Source: Kutzneria buriramensis
GTDB taxonomy: Bacteria > Actinomycetota > Actinomycetes > Mycobacteriales > Pseudonocardiaceae
Assembly: GCF_003387475.1 (NCBI RefSeq)
Contig: NZ_QUNO01000002.1
Coordinates: 248,001 to 312,000, forward strand
Direction of reading: 5' to 3'
Length of the DNA stretch: 64,000 bases
Position numbers and translations under genes: made by a program
Notes under the pieces: generated by a model
What the model saw: the letters and a program-made list of their open reading frames with translations, nothing else
Told to the model about the DNA's origin: nothing
The model's database searches: none
Part shown: in pieces, positions 49,779-57,792 of the stretch
Numbering within the stretch: position 1 is the first letter of the stretch
How the letters are laid out: each line of letters begins with the position of its first letter

Positions 49779-49821
49779 GAAGGACGCCTTACCCGCACGT
49801 GACGCGGGTAAGGCGTCCTTC
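49779..49821. repeat. Long hairpin, copy 2 of the GAAGGACGCCTTACC repeat family
   Basis: Perfect 18-bp inverted repeat GAAGGACGCCTTACCCGC (49779-49796) and GCGGGTAAGGCGTCCTTC (49804-49821), 7-nt loop ACGTGAC. The first 15 bases equal the arm core at 23393-23407. It sits 28 nt beyond the DUF574 methyltransferase stop (minus strand) and probably terminates that gene. Confidence 0.85.
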
Positions 49822-49849
49822 CCTGCATGAACAGGGCCCCGCGAACGGG

Positions 49850-50653
49850 TTAGGGCTTGCGGCCGACGCCGGCGTAGACGCCCTCCGGGCCGAGCGGGCG
49901 GGCGCCGGCGTCGGGGCGCCAGTGCGGGGCGCTGACCAGGCCGGGTTCGACCAGGTCGAGGCCGGCGAACATCGGTGCGACCTCCTCGTACGGGCGGAAG
50001 AACATCGGGTCCCGGCTGTGCCTCATCGCCTCCACCACCCCGGCCATGGCCTCGGGCTGGTGGTCGGCGGTGAGGTGGGACAGGGCGATGTAGCTGCCGG
50101 CCGGCAGGGCGTCGCGGTAGGTGGCGACGATCTCGGCCGGGCTCTGCTCGTCCGGCACGAAGTGGAACACCGCCACCAGCAGCAGCCCGATGGGCCGGCT
50201 GAAGTCCAGGAAATCGCGGGTGATCGGGGCATCCAGCACGGCGTCCGGCCTGGTCAGGTCGCTGGCCAGCACGGTGGCATTGGTGTTGCCGGCGAGTATC
50301 AGCTCGCTGTGCGCCACCGCGACCTCGTCGTAGTCGACGTAGAGCACCTTCGCCGTGGGGTCGGCCTGCTGGGCGATCTCGTGCACGTTGCCAGAGGTCG
50401 GAATGCCGGAGCCGAGGTCCAGGAACTGGGTGATGCCCTGTTCCAGCAGGTAGCGGACGGCGCGGCGGAGGAAGGACCGGTTGGAGATGGCGACCTGCCG
50501 GCCGTCGGGCAGCACCGACAGCACCTTCTCGCCGACGGCCCGGTCGGCGGCGAAGTTGTGGGCCCCGCCGAGCAGGTAGTCGTACACCCGGGCGGCGCTG
50601 GGCAGGTCGACGTCGACGTCCTTCGGCACCCACGCGGCCTGGTTGACGGTCAC
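49850..50653 (-). CDS. DUF574-type S-adenosyl-methionine methyltransferase
   Basis: A 267-residue class I methyltransferase of the actinobacterial DUF574 group. The family opening is visible: DLPSAARVYDYLLGGAHNFA, then the SAM-binding motif FLDLGSGIPTSGNVHEIAQ and VLYVDYDEVAVAHS. These proteins are numerous paralogues in filamentous actinomycetes and their substrates are largely unknown. GTG start is used. It ends at a long hairpin. Upstream lies the aryl-CoA ligase gene on the same strand after 62 nt, so read-through is possible, but a role in aromatic breakdown is not evident. Confidence 0.92.
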   Translation of the reverse strand: MTVNQAAWVPKDVDVDLPSAARVYDYLLGGAHNFAADRAVGEKVLSVLPDGRQVAISNRSFLRRAVRYLLEQGITQFLDLGSGIPTSGNVHEIAQQADPTAKVLYVDYDEVAVAHSELILAGNTNATVLASDLTRPDAVLDAPITRDFLDFSRPIGLLLVAVFHFVPDEQSPAEIVATYRDALPAGSYIALSHLTADHQPEAMAGVVEAMRHSRDPMFFRPYEEVAPMFAGLDLVEPGLVSAPHWRPDAGARPLGPEGVYAGVGRKP

Positions 50654-50715
50654 CGGTCACCCCTCACGTCCGTTCGGCCCTGCCGGCAGCGTACCGCCGG
50701 TCCACCCGGGGTCGA

Positions 50716-52329
50716 TCAAAGTCGACCGGATGGAGGCATCGACCGCAGACGGTAGCGCTGCACCTTGCCGGTCGCGGTGCGGGGGAGGGCGTCCAGGAAC
50801 ACCACCTCGCGGGGATATTTGTAGGGTGCAAGAGTCCGTTTGACGAATTGCTGCAACTCGTCCGTGGTCACCTCGCTTCCCGGCAGTGGCACCACGAAGG
50901 CCTTCACGACGGCGCCGCGCTCGGCGTCGGGCGCGCCGATCACGGCGGCCTCCAGCACCTCGGGGTGGTCCAGCAGCGCGGCCTCCACCTCCGGACCGGC
51001 GATGTTGTAGCCGGCGGACACGATCATGTCGTCGCTGCGGGCCTCGAACCAGTAGTAGCCGTCGGCGTCCCGGTGGTAGCTGTCGCCGGTCAGCGTCCAT
51101 CCATTGTGGACGGTGGTGCGCTGCCGCTCGTCGGACAGGTACCGGCAGCCGGTGGGTCCCTTCACGGCCAGCCGCCCGGAGACGCCGTCGGGCACCGGCT
51201 GCCCGTCGTCGTCGAGGATGACGGCGTGGAAGCCGGGCACCACCCGGCCGGTGGCGCCGGGGCGGATCTCCTCGTCGGCGGCGGCGATGTAGATGTGCAG
51301 CATCTCGGTGCCGCCGATGCCGTTGATGATGCGGATCCCGGTCTGCGCGAGGAAGTCCTGCCAGGTGGCGGTCGGCAGGTGCTCGCCGGCGGAGACGCAG
51401 CGGCGCAGTCCTCGTAGGGCGGATGCCTTGCCGCCGGCCAACATCGCGCGGTACGCGGTCGGCGCGGTGAACAGCACGGTGACGTGGTGCTTGGCGACGG
51501 CGTCGGCGAGTTCCAGCGGCGTGGCCCGTTCCAGCAACAGCGTGGAAGCGCCGGCCCGCAACGGGAACAGCACCAGGCCGCCGAGTCCGAAGGTGAAGCC
51601 GATCGGCGGCGAGCCGGCGAAGACGTCGTCCTGCGTCGGCTGCACCAGGTGCCGGGAGAAGGTGTCGGCGCAGATCAGCAGGTCCCGGTGGAAGTGCATG
51701 GTGGCCTTGGGCTTGCCGGTGGTGCCCGAGGTCGGCGCGAGAATGGCCACGTCGTCGGCGGCGGTGGCGACACTGGTGAAGGTGTCGCTTGTGGACGATG
51801 CGAGCGCGGTGAGGTCGTCGGGGCTGGGGCCGCCGTAGCCGATGACCGGGAGCTCCGGCGCGCCGAGGCGCAGCTCCTCCAGGAAGCGGTGATCGCAGAT
51901 GGCCAGATCGGGCCGGGTGAGCTCGATCAGGTCGGCGATCTCCCGGGCCCGCAGCAGCGGCATCGTCGTGACGACCACGCCGCCGGCCTTGAGCACCGCG
52001 AACCAGGCGGCCACCAGCCACGGATTGTTGGGGCCCCGCAACAGAACGCGATTGCCCGGACGCAGTCCGAAGTGGTCGGTGAGCACGTGCGCGGCCCGGT
52101 TGGCGGCCGACAGCAGGTCGCCGTACGTCCACGTGCCGGTCTCGGTGCGCAGGCACGGCCGGTCCGGGCCCAGCCGCCGCACCGTGTCGTCCAGCAGCGA
52201 GTCGGCGCAGTTGAGCCACTCGGGGTAGTGCAGCTCGGGAAGGTCGAACACCAGGTCCGGCCACGCGTCGGCGGGCGGGAGGTGATCCCGGCAGAAGGTG
52301 TCCACGTGCGCTGATCTGGCAGCCCGCAT
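50716..52329 (-). CDS. Aryl-CoA ligase (benzoate/2-aminobenzoate/salicylate-CoA ligase type)
   Basis: A 537-residue ANL-family acyl-CoA synthetase. Motifs: ATP-binding loop SGTTGKPKATMHFHRD near residue 185, GIGGTEMLHIY, the TGD-type LTGDSYHRDADGYYWFEARS, hinge SDDMIVSAGYNI and catalytic Lys in RTATGKVQRYRL. The sequence around LRPGNRVLLRGPNNP and PPIGFTFGLGGLVLFPL is typical of the benzoate/2-aminobenzoate-CoA ligase group. ATG 52329 is used, with GAAGAGG upstream. In context with the fused CoA-ester hydroxylase and gentisate dioxygenase it should activate salicylate or anthranilate as the first committed step. It is the last catabolic gene of the minus-strand arm. Confidence 0.9.
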   Translation of the reverse strand: MRAARSAHVDTFCRDHLPPADAWPDLVFDLPELHYPEWLNCADSLLDDTVRRLGPDRPCLRTETGTWTYGDLLSAANRAAHVLTDHFGLRPGNRVLLRGPNNPWLVAAWFAVLKAGGVVVTTMPLLRAREIADLIELTRPDLAICDHRFLEELRLGAPELPVIGYGGPSPDDLTALASSTSDTFTSVATAADDVAILAPTSGTTGKPKATMHFHRDLLICADTFSRHLVQPTQDDVFAGSPPIGFTFGLGGLVLFPLRAGASTLLLERATPLELADAVAKHHVTVLFTAPTAYRAMLAGGKASALRGLRRCVSAGEHLPTATWQDFLAQTGIRIINGIGGTEMLHIYIAAADEEIRPGATGRVVPGFHAVILDDDGQPVPDGVSGRLAVKGPTGCRYLSDERQRTTVHNGWTLTGDSYHRDADGYYWFEARSDDMIVSAGYNIAGPEVEAALLDHPEVLEAAVIGAPDAERGAVVKAFVVPLPGSEVTTDELQQFVKRTLAPYKYPREVVFLDALPRTATGKVQRYRLRSMPPSGRL

Positions 52330-52385
52330 CGGCAGCACCTCTTCGGTGAGGAGTTGCCACCAGTATGCATCGGTGTTGACGGCAG

Positions 52386-53246
52386 TCAAGAGAACGCGAT
52401 AGCGGAGACGTGCTCCTGTGCCCCGGATTCCAGTCGCTCGCGCATGGTGAAGAACAGGTCGGCGGCGCGCGAGCCGACCCAGTCGGTGGGCAGGAGTTCG
52501 CACGGCAGACCGGGATCCAGGTACGGCAGGCGCCGCCACGACGTCAGCACGCGCACGTAGTCCACGAACGCCTCGCGGTCGTCGCCGGCGCGCTTGCGCC
52601 GCCAGCGCTGCCACACCGGCTCCTGGTCGTCCAGGAAGGCCGTGTACTGCCGCTCCAGCTCGTCGAGATCCCACCACTGCCGCATCTTCGCCGCCACGTC
52701 GGCGAACGACAGGTGGTCGGCGCGGAACAGATCCGCGTAGCCGTCCAGATCCTGCTGCCGCAGCATGGTCGCGGTGGCGTGGTGCAGGTGCGCGGGCGCG
52801 ATCCAGACGCCCGGCGCGGCCGTGCCGAAACCCAGCCGGGTCAGCTGGGTTCGCAGCACGTGCCGCTTGTTGCGCTCCGACTCCGGCACCGAGAACACGG
52901 CCAGCAGCCAGCCCTCGTCCAGCGTCGACCGCTCCCGTCGGAAGATCCGCTCATCCCCCTCGCGCAGCAGCGCCAGGCCCTCCTCGGACAGCGCGTAGCC
53001 GGCCGCGCCGCCGCGCCGCTCGGCGACGAGGATGCCGCGGCGCTTCAGCCGCGAGATCGACGACCGCACCGCCGGCTCGTCGATGTCGAGGTCGGCGAGC
53101 AGCGTGATGAGCGACGCCACCGACAGCCACCCGCCGTCCTCGCGCGCGTACAGGCCGTACACGGTGACGATGAACTGGCGCGGCTGCGCGGACCGCGCGC
53201 CGAATTCACCGTCGGTGAAGGCCTCCCCGGCAGCTGTGATCGCCAT
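52386..53246 (-). CDS. PaaX-family transcriptional regulator
   Basis: A 286-residue PaaX-type regulator. The N-terminal winged helix covers RQFIVTVYGLYAREDGGWL through VRSSISRLKRRGILVAERRG; the central domain has WLLAVFSVPESERNKRHVLR and the C-terminal region LPYLDPGLPCELLPTDWVG, all typical of PaaX. PaaX repressors respond to aryl-CoA thioesters such as phenylacetyl-CoA, so a salicylyl-CoA or related ester made by the adjacent ligase is a likely inducer. It lies between the ligase and the hydrolase genes in the minus-strand operon. The target is probably the divergent promoter at 55.2 kb. Confidence 0.92.
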   Translation of the reverse strand: MAITAAGEAFTDGEFGARSAQPRQFIVTVYGLYAREDGGWLSVASLITLLADLDIDEPAVRSSISRLKRRGILVAERRGGAAGYALSEEGLALLREGDERIFRRERSTLDEGWLLAVFSVPESERNKRHVLRTQLTRLGFGTAAPGVWIAPAHLHHATATMLRQQDLDGYADLFRADHLSFADVAAKMRQWWDLDELERQYTAFLDDQEPVWQRWRRKRAGDDREAFVDYVRVLTSWRRLPYLDPGLPCELLPTDWVGSRAADLFFTMRERLESGAQEHVSAIAFS

Positions 53247-53270
53247 CCCCGAAATCTAGCAGCGGGGAGC

Positions 53271-54089
53271 TCACCGCGCGTCCACAACGGGATTCCGCAG
53301 CGTCCCGATGTGTTGCACGGTGGCCTCCACGACGTCGCCCGGCCGCAGGAACTGCTGCGGCGTGAAGCTCGCGCCGACGCCCGCGGGCGAGCCGGTGGAG
53401 ATCACGTCGCCGGGTTCCAGGGTCATCCCGGCGCTGATGTCCGCGATCAGCTCCGGGATCCGGAACAACATGTAGCGGGTGTTGGACTTCTGCTTCACCT
53501 CGCCGTTGACGCGCAGCGAGAGGTCCAGTTCGTGCGGGTCCCGCACGGCGTCGGCGGTGAGGATCGCCGGCCCGAACGGGGCGTAGGAGTCCTGGCCCTT
53601 GGAGAAGAACCACTGCCCGGAGCGGCGCTGGTCGCGGGCGCTGATGTCGTTCATGATGCTGTACCCGAACACGTGCGACAGCGCGTCCTCGGGCCGCACC
53701 CGGCGCGCGGTGCGCCCGATGACCACCGCCAGCTCGCACTCCCAGTCCAGCTGCTGCGTCAGGTTCCCGTTGTGCTGGATCGGCTCGCCCGGGCCGACGA
53801 CGGCGGTCGCCGGCTTGTCGAACAGCACCGGCCGCTGCGGCAGTTCCTTGTCGGTGTCCAGGGTTCGCGCCGACTCGGCGACGTGCTCGGTGTAGTTCAG
53901 GCCGATACCGACGATCTTGCCGGGCCGCAGCGGGGCGTGCAGCGTCACCGCGGACAGCGGGTGTTTCGCGCCGGTCTCGGCGAGCCCACTGTCGAGAATG
54001 GACTGTGCGGTGGTCTCGAAGACCTCGTTGTCCCGCTGGACGCCGACGCGGCGCGGGCCGCCGTCGATCGAGTACGTGACGAGCAGCAT
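53271..54089 (-). CDS. Fumarylacetoacetate hydrolase-family protein (probable fumarylpyruvate hydrolase)
   Basis: A 272-residue FAH-fold hydrolase. The metal-binding triad is in QQLDWECELAVVIGR (Glu-x-Glu) and a later Asp in SIMNDISARD; the active-site segment KSFDSF-like region reads FSKGQDSYAPFGPAIL. GTGSPAGVG-type sequence appears as ISTGSPAGVG. Downstream of gentisate dioxygenase with a 10-nt gap, it most likely hydrolyses fumarylpyruvate to fumarate and pyruvate, or maleylpyruvate to malate and pyruvate if no isomerase is used. The last strands ATVQHIGTLRNPVV are standard for the family. Confidence 0.9.
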   Translation of the reverse strand: MLLVTYSIDGGPRRVGVQRDNEVFETTAQSILDSGLAETGAKHPLSAVTLHAPLRPGKIVGIGLNYTEHVAESARTLDTDKELPQRPVLFDKPATAVVGPGEPIQHNGNLTQQLDWECELAVVIGRTARRVRPEDALSHVFGYSIMNDISARDQRRSGQWFFSKGQDSYAPFGPAILTADAVRDPHELDLSLRVNGEVKQKSNTRYMLFRIPELIADISAGMTLEPGDVISTGSPAGVGASFTPQQFLRPGDVVEATVQHIGTLRNPVVDAR

Positions 54090-54099
54090 CGGGCAGCCC

Positions 54100-55209
54100 C
54101 TATTCGACGGTCTGGTGGCCGTTGTCGTCCGGGTATGCCTCCTCGCGCCAGAACGCGAGCGAGCGCATCACCGGGAAGTCGTTGTACGAGAACAGAACCG
54201 CGTCGTCGTCGGCGCTGCCGTTGGCGTGCTCGTGCCACGCCCAGGACGGCACGCAGAAGACGTCGCCCTCCTGCCAGTCGTAGCGCCTGCCGGCGATCAC
54301 CGAGTGCCCGCTGCCCTTGGCCACCGTGTACATCACGGAACCCGTGTGGCGGTGGGCCTTCGTGGCCTCGCCGGGCCGCAGCAGCTGGAGGTGCGCGCTC
54401 ATGGTGGGCATCACCGAGCCGCCGGTCAGCGGGTTGCTGTACTCCAGGATGATGCCGTCGTAAGGAGATCCGTCGCTCGCGGCGGCGACGTCCAGCAGCG
54501 CCGGATACGTCCGGTCCCACGGGTAGGCGAACAGCGGCGAGTAGCGCTTGTCCCACGCCTGAAACCCGTACGGGCGGAGCTGGCCGTGACCGTAGGTGAG
54601 CAGCGAGGAGTTCACCACCTCGCCCTGCTTCTGGTACAGGTCCGGGTGCACCTCGTAGAAGCCCGCGTCGTGCGCGTTGACCAGCGGGATGTCCAGGCCG
54701 TCCTGCCAGATGACCGGCTCGTCGGAGCCCTCGTTGCCGTGCTCGTGCCACGTCCAGTTCGGGGTGATCGCGAAGTCCCGCGGCCCGACCTTGAGCTTCT
54801 GCCCGTCCACGACGGTCCACGCGCCCTGGCCCTCGAGGACGAACCGCAGCGCCGCGGCCTGGTGCCGGTGCGCGGTCATCGACTCGCCGGGGCCCATCAC
54901 CTGGAGGCCGCTGTAGAGCAGGCCGACGGAGGCGGAGATGTCCTTGCGGCCCGGGTTGACCAGCATCACCACCCGCCGGCCGGCGTCGTCGCCGCTGACC
55001 AGTCCCAGCGCCTCCAGCACCAGCGGGCGCAGCTCGCGGTAGGACCAGAGCATCGGCACCGACTTCGGCTGCGGGTACCAGGGCTCGATCTCGTTCGCGA
55101 CCGTCCACAGTGCACCGGCGCCGCGGTGGCCGAGTTTCTCGTAGTACGCCTTCAGATCGTCAGTGTCGACCACCCTCGCCCGGCCGAGCACATCGTCGCT
55201 GAGTGTCAT
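54100..55209 (-). CDS. Gentisate 1,2-dioxygenase (bicupin)
   Basis: A 369-residue Fe(II) ring-cleavage enzyme. Cupin 1 has the metal ligands in MTAHRHQAAALRFVLEG and WTWHEHGNEG; cupin 2 in TKAHRHTGSVMYTV and WAWHEHANG. Both halves therefore keep a His set; in characterised gentisate dioxygenases only one site holds catalytic iron. WSYRELRPLVLEALGLV is the family's N-terminal helix. AAGGAG lies 7 nt before ATG 55209. It opens gentisate to maleylpyruvate and heads the minus-strand operon, divergent from the thioesterase/hydroxylase genes. Confidence 0.94.
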   Translation of the reverse strand: MTLSDDVLGRARVVDTDDLKAYYEKLGHRGAGALWTVANEIEPWYPQPKSVPMLWSYRELRPLVLEALGLVSGDDAGRRVVMLVNPGRKDISASVGLLYSGLQVMGPGESMTAHRHQAAALRFVLEGQGAWTVVDGQKLKVGPRDFAITPNWTWHEHGNEGSDEPVIWQDGLDIPLVNAHDAGFYEVHPDLYQKQGEVVNSSLLTYGHGQLRPYGFQAWDKRYSPLFAYPWDRTYPALLDVAAASDGSPYDGIILEYSNPLTGGSVMPTMSAHLQLLRPGEATKAHRHTGSVMYTVAKGSGHSVIAGRRYDWQEGDVFCVPSWAWHEHANGSADDDAVLFSYNDFPVMRSLAFWREEAYPDDNGHQTVE

Positions 55210-55225
55210 GCCGTATCTCCTTGTC

Positions 55226-55253
55226 TTGACGGTCGTCATAGTTGCGCTATAGC
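55226..55253 (+). promoter_or_regulatory. Candidate promoter and palindrome in the divergent gentisate/hydroxylase region
   Basis: TTGACG (55226-55231) and TATAGC (55248-55253) with a 16-nt spacer fit a plus-strand sigma-70-type promoter ahead of the thioesterase at 55277. The -35 box lies in the palindrome TGACG-GT-CGTCA (55227-55238), and ATAG-ttgcg-CTAT follows, so a PaaX-type repressor could block both directions. AAGGAGG at 55265-55271 is the ribosome binding site of the plus-strand gene. Confidence 0.5.
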
Positions 55254-55276
55254 TTGGGGGTGTCAAGGAGGCCGCT

Positions 55277-55663
55277 ATGCCTGAAGTGACGATCGAGCGC
55301 GCGGTGGAGTGGTACGACACCGATGCGGCCGGCCACCAGCACCACTCCGTGATCCTGCGGTGGGCCGAGGCGGCCGAGGCGGAGCTCTGTCGCCGGCACG
55401 GCGTCGCCTGGCTGTTCGGCCGCACGCCCCGGGTCCGGCACGAGGTCGACTACCGGTCGCGGCTCTGGTTCGGCGAGCTGTGCAAGATCCGGTTCTGGGT
55501 GGAGAGCTTCGGCCGCACCTCCCTGACGTTCGCGTTCGAGGTGCACGGCGAGCACGGCCTGGCGGCCACCGGTTCGGTGGTGGTCGTGCACGCCGAACCC
55601 GATCAGGAAAGCGCCTCCCCGTGGCCGCCGGAAGTGGTCGCGGCTTTGGGCGGCGAGTCATGA
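55277..55663 (+). CDS. Hotdog-fold acyl-CoA thioesterase (4-hydroxybenzoyl-CoA thioesterase type)
   Basis: A 128-residue hotdog protein. VEWYDTDAAGHQHHSVILRW is the YbgC/4-hydroxybenzoyl-CoA thioesterase signature with the catalytic Asp (D-T-D-A-A-G-H), followed by the long central helix and VDYRSRLWFGELCKIRFWV. It most likely hydrolyses gentisyl-CoA to gentisate after ring hydroxylation. AAGGAGG lies 5 nt before the ATG. The stop overlaps the hydroxylase start (ATGA), so thioesterase and hydroxylase are made together. Confidence 0.9.
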   Translation: MPEVTIERAVEWYDTDAAGHQHHSVILRWAEAAEAELCRRHGVAWLFGRTPRVRHEVDYRSRLWFGELCKIRFWVESFGRTSLTFAFEVHGEHGLAATGSVVVVHAEPDQESASPWPPEVVAALGGES

Positions 55664-57792
55664 GCCGTTACGCCGTCATCGGCGGCGGGCCCGGCGGACT
55701 GTACTTCGCCGCGCTGGCGAAGAGTCTTGATCCCTCGCGCGAGATCACCGTGTGGGAGCGCAACGCCGCCGACGACACCTTCGGCTTCGGGGTGGTGTTC
55801 TCCGACGAGACGCTGGACGGCATCGCCGCCGCCGACCCGGTGATCTTCGCCGCGATGGAGGCGGAGTTCGCACGTTGGAGCGACATCGACATCCACTACC
55901 GGGGTCGGGTGCAGACCTCCGGCGGCCACGGGTTCGCTGCCCTGTCAAGGATGCGGCTGCTCCAGATCCTCCAGCAACGCTGTATCGAGCTCGGCGTCGA
56001 CGTCCGGTTCTCGGCGGTCGCGCCGACAGCGGCGGAGCTGTCGCCGGACTACGACCTGGTGGTCGCCGCCGACGGCGTGAACTCGCTGACCCGCGCCGTG
56101 CACGCGGGTGTCTTCCAGCCGTCGCTGGACATTCGCAACTGCCGGTACATGTGGCTGGGGACCGACCGGGTGTTCGAGGCCTTCACGTTCATCGTCGCCG
56201 AGACGCAGTTCGGGCCGATGCAGGTGCACGCCTACCCGTTCAGCGACGAGCGCAGCACGTTCATCGTGGAGATGACCGAGCGCACCTGGCGGGCCGCCGA
56301 GCTGACCGACGAGTGCGGGCCGCTGCGGTGCTCCGAGCTGCTGGCCGACCACCTCGGCGGGCACAAGCTGATCACCAACAACTCCAAGTGGCTGCGCTTC
56401 ACCACCGTGCGCAACAGGACCTGGCGGCACGGCAACATCGTGCTGCTCGGCGACGCCGCGCACACCGCCCACTTCTCCATCGGCTCCGGCACCAAGCTGG
56501 CCATGGAGGACGCCCTGGCACTGGCCGCTGACCTGGGCCGCGACAACGACATCCCGTCGGCATTGCTGTCCTATGAGGACGATCGGCGGCCGGTGGTGGA
56601 ATCGACGCAGCGCGCGGCGCAGGCGAGCCTGGAGTGGTTCGAGACGGTCGAGCACGCGGTGGGCAAGGAGCCCGAGCAGTTCGCGTTCAACCTGCTCACC
56701 CGCAGCCGCCGCGTCACGTACGACAACCTGCGCCAGCGCGACCCGTCGTACGTCGCCGGCCTGGACCGGTGGTTCGGTGACGGCAACCCGCCGCTGTTCC
56801 AGCCCTTCCAGCTGGGGAATGTCCGGCTGCGCAACCGGATCGTCAGCGCACCGATCACCCTGGACGCCGCCGTCGACGGCGTGCCCGGCGACGTCGAGTT
56901 CGCGCACCTGGCCGGCAAGGCCCTCGGCGGCTCCGCGCTGGTGCTCACCGGCCGCACGGCCGTCAGCGCCGAGGGGCGTGCGACCCCCGGCGACACCGGG
57001 CTCTACACCGACGAGCAGGTGCGGGCCTGGCGGCGGATCACCGACTTCGTCCACGAGCACACCGGTTCCCTGATCGGAGTGCAGCTAAGCCATGCCTCCC
57101 GCGATCTCGACCTGCCGGCGGATGCTATCGCCGACAGTTTCGCTAGCGCCGCTAGGAACGCCGTCGCCGCTGGCTTCGACGTGATCGAACTCCAGGCCGG
57201 GCACGGGAATCTGCTCTCGGTCCACCTGTCGCCGCTGACCAACACGCGTATCGACCGGGAGTTCCCGCTCCGGGTTCTCGACGCGACGCTCGGCGAGCTG
57301 CCGGTGATCGTGCGGATCTCCGCCGTCGACTGGGCGCCCGGCGGCACCACCATCGAGGACGCCGTCGAGACGGCCGCCGCCTTCGTCGCCGGTGGTGCGG
57401 CGGCGATCGACGTCTCCAGCGGCGAGGTCGTCCCGGGCGAGAAGCCGGCCTACGGCCGCAGCTACCAGACCCCGTTCGCGGAACGGATCCGCGCCGACGT
57501 CGGAGCCCCGACCATCGCCGTCGGCGGCATCTCCTCCCACGACGACGCCAATTCCATCGTGCTCGCCGGCCGCGCCGACCTGATCGCCGTCGGCTACGCG
57601 CAGCTGCACGACCCGTCCTGGCCGCTGCACGCCGCCGCCTCGCTCGGCTACGCCGGCGAGGGCGCGTGCTGGCCCGCCATGCACGCGGCCGGCAGCCGAC
57701 GTCCGCCGTCTGCCGGCCGCGCCCGACCGCAGCTTTCCTTGTTGCCCAACGAGAATGACCAGCTGCACCGCCGTTGGAGGGCCAATGGATGA
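55660..57792 (+). CDS. Fused salicylyl-CoA 5-hydroxylase/oxidoreductase (2-aminobenzoyl-CoA monooxygenase/reductase type)
   Basis: A 710-residue two-domain flavoprotein. Residues 1-380 are a class A FAD monooxygenase: AVIGGGPGGLYFAALAKSL at the N-terminus and GDAAHTAHFSIGSGTKLAMED near residue 265. Residues about 385-690 are an OYE barrel starting LFQPFQLGNVRLRNRIVSAP with LQAGHGNLLSVHLSPLTNTR in the active site. This fusion is known for salicylyl-CoA 5-hydroxylase and for 2-aminobenzoyl-CoA monooxygenase/reductase. Gentisate dioxygenase nearby favours salicylyl-CoA, giving gentisyl-CoA. The OYE half is short (about 320 residues) and its tail is Arg/Pro-rich. It overlaps the nitrilase gene by 8 nt. 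Confidence 0.93.
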   Translation: MSRYAVIGGGPGGLYFAALAKSLDPSREITVWERNAADDTFGFGVVFSDETLDGIAAADPVIFAAMEAEFARWSDIDIHYRGRVQTSGGHGFAALSRMRLLQILQQRCIELGVDVRFSAVAPTAAELSPDYDLVVAADGVNSLTRAVHAGVFQPSLDIRNCRYMWLGTDRVFEAFTFIVAETQFGPMQVHAYPFSDERSTFIVEMTERTWRAAELTDECGPLRCSELLADHLGGHKLITNNSKWLRFTTVRNRTWRHGNIVLLGDAAHTAHFSIGSGTKLAMEDALALAADLGRDNDIPSALLSYEDDRRPVVESTQRAAQASLEWFETVEHAVGKEPEQFAFNLLTRSRRVTYDNLRQRDPSYVAGLDRWFGDGNPPLFQPFQLGNVRLRNRIVSAPITLDAAVDGVPGDVEFAHLAGKALGGSALVLTGRTAVSAEGRATPGDTGLYTDEQVRAWRRITDFVHEHTGSLIGVQLSHASRDLDLPADAIADSFASAARNAVAAGFDVIELQAGHGNLLSVHLSPLTNTRIDREFPLRVLDATLGELPVIVRISAVDWAPGGTTIEDAVETAAAFVAGGAAAIDVSSGEVVPGEKPAYGRSYQTPFAERIRADVGAPTIAVGGISSHDDANSIVLAGRADLIAVGYAQLHDPSWPLHAAASLGYAGEGACWPAMHAAGSRRPPSAGRARPQLSLLPNENDQLHRRWRANG

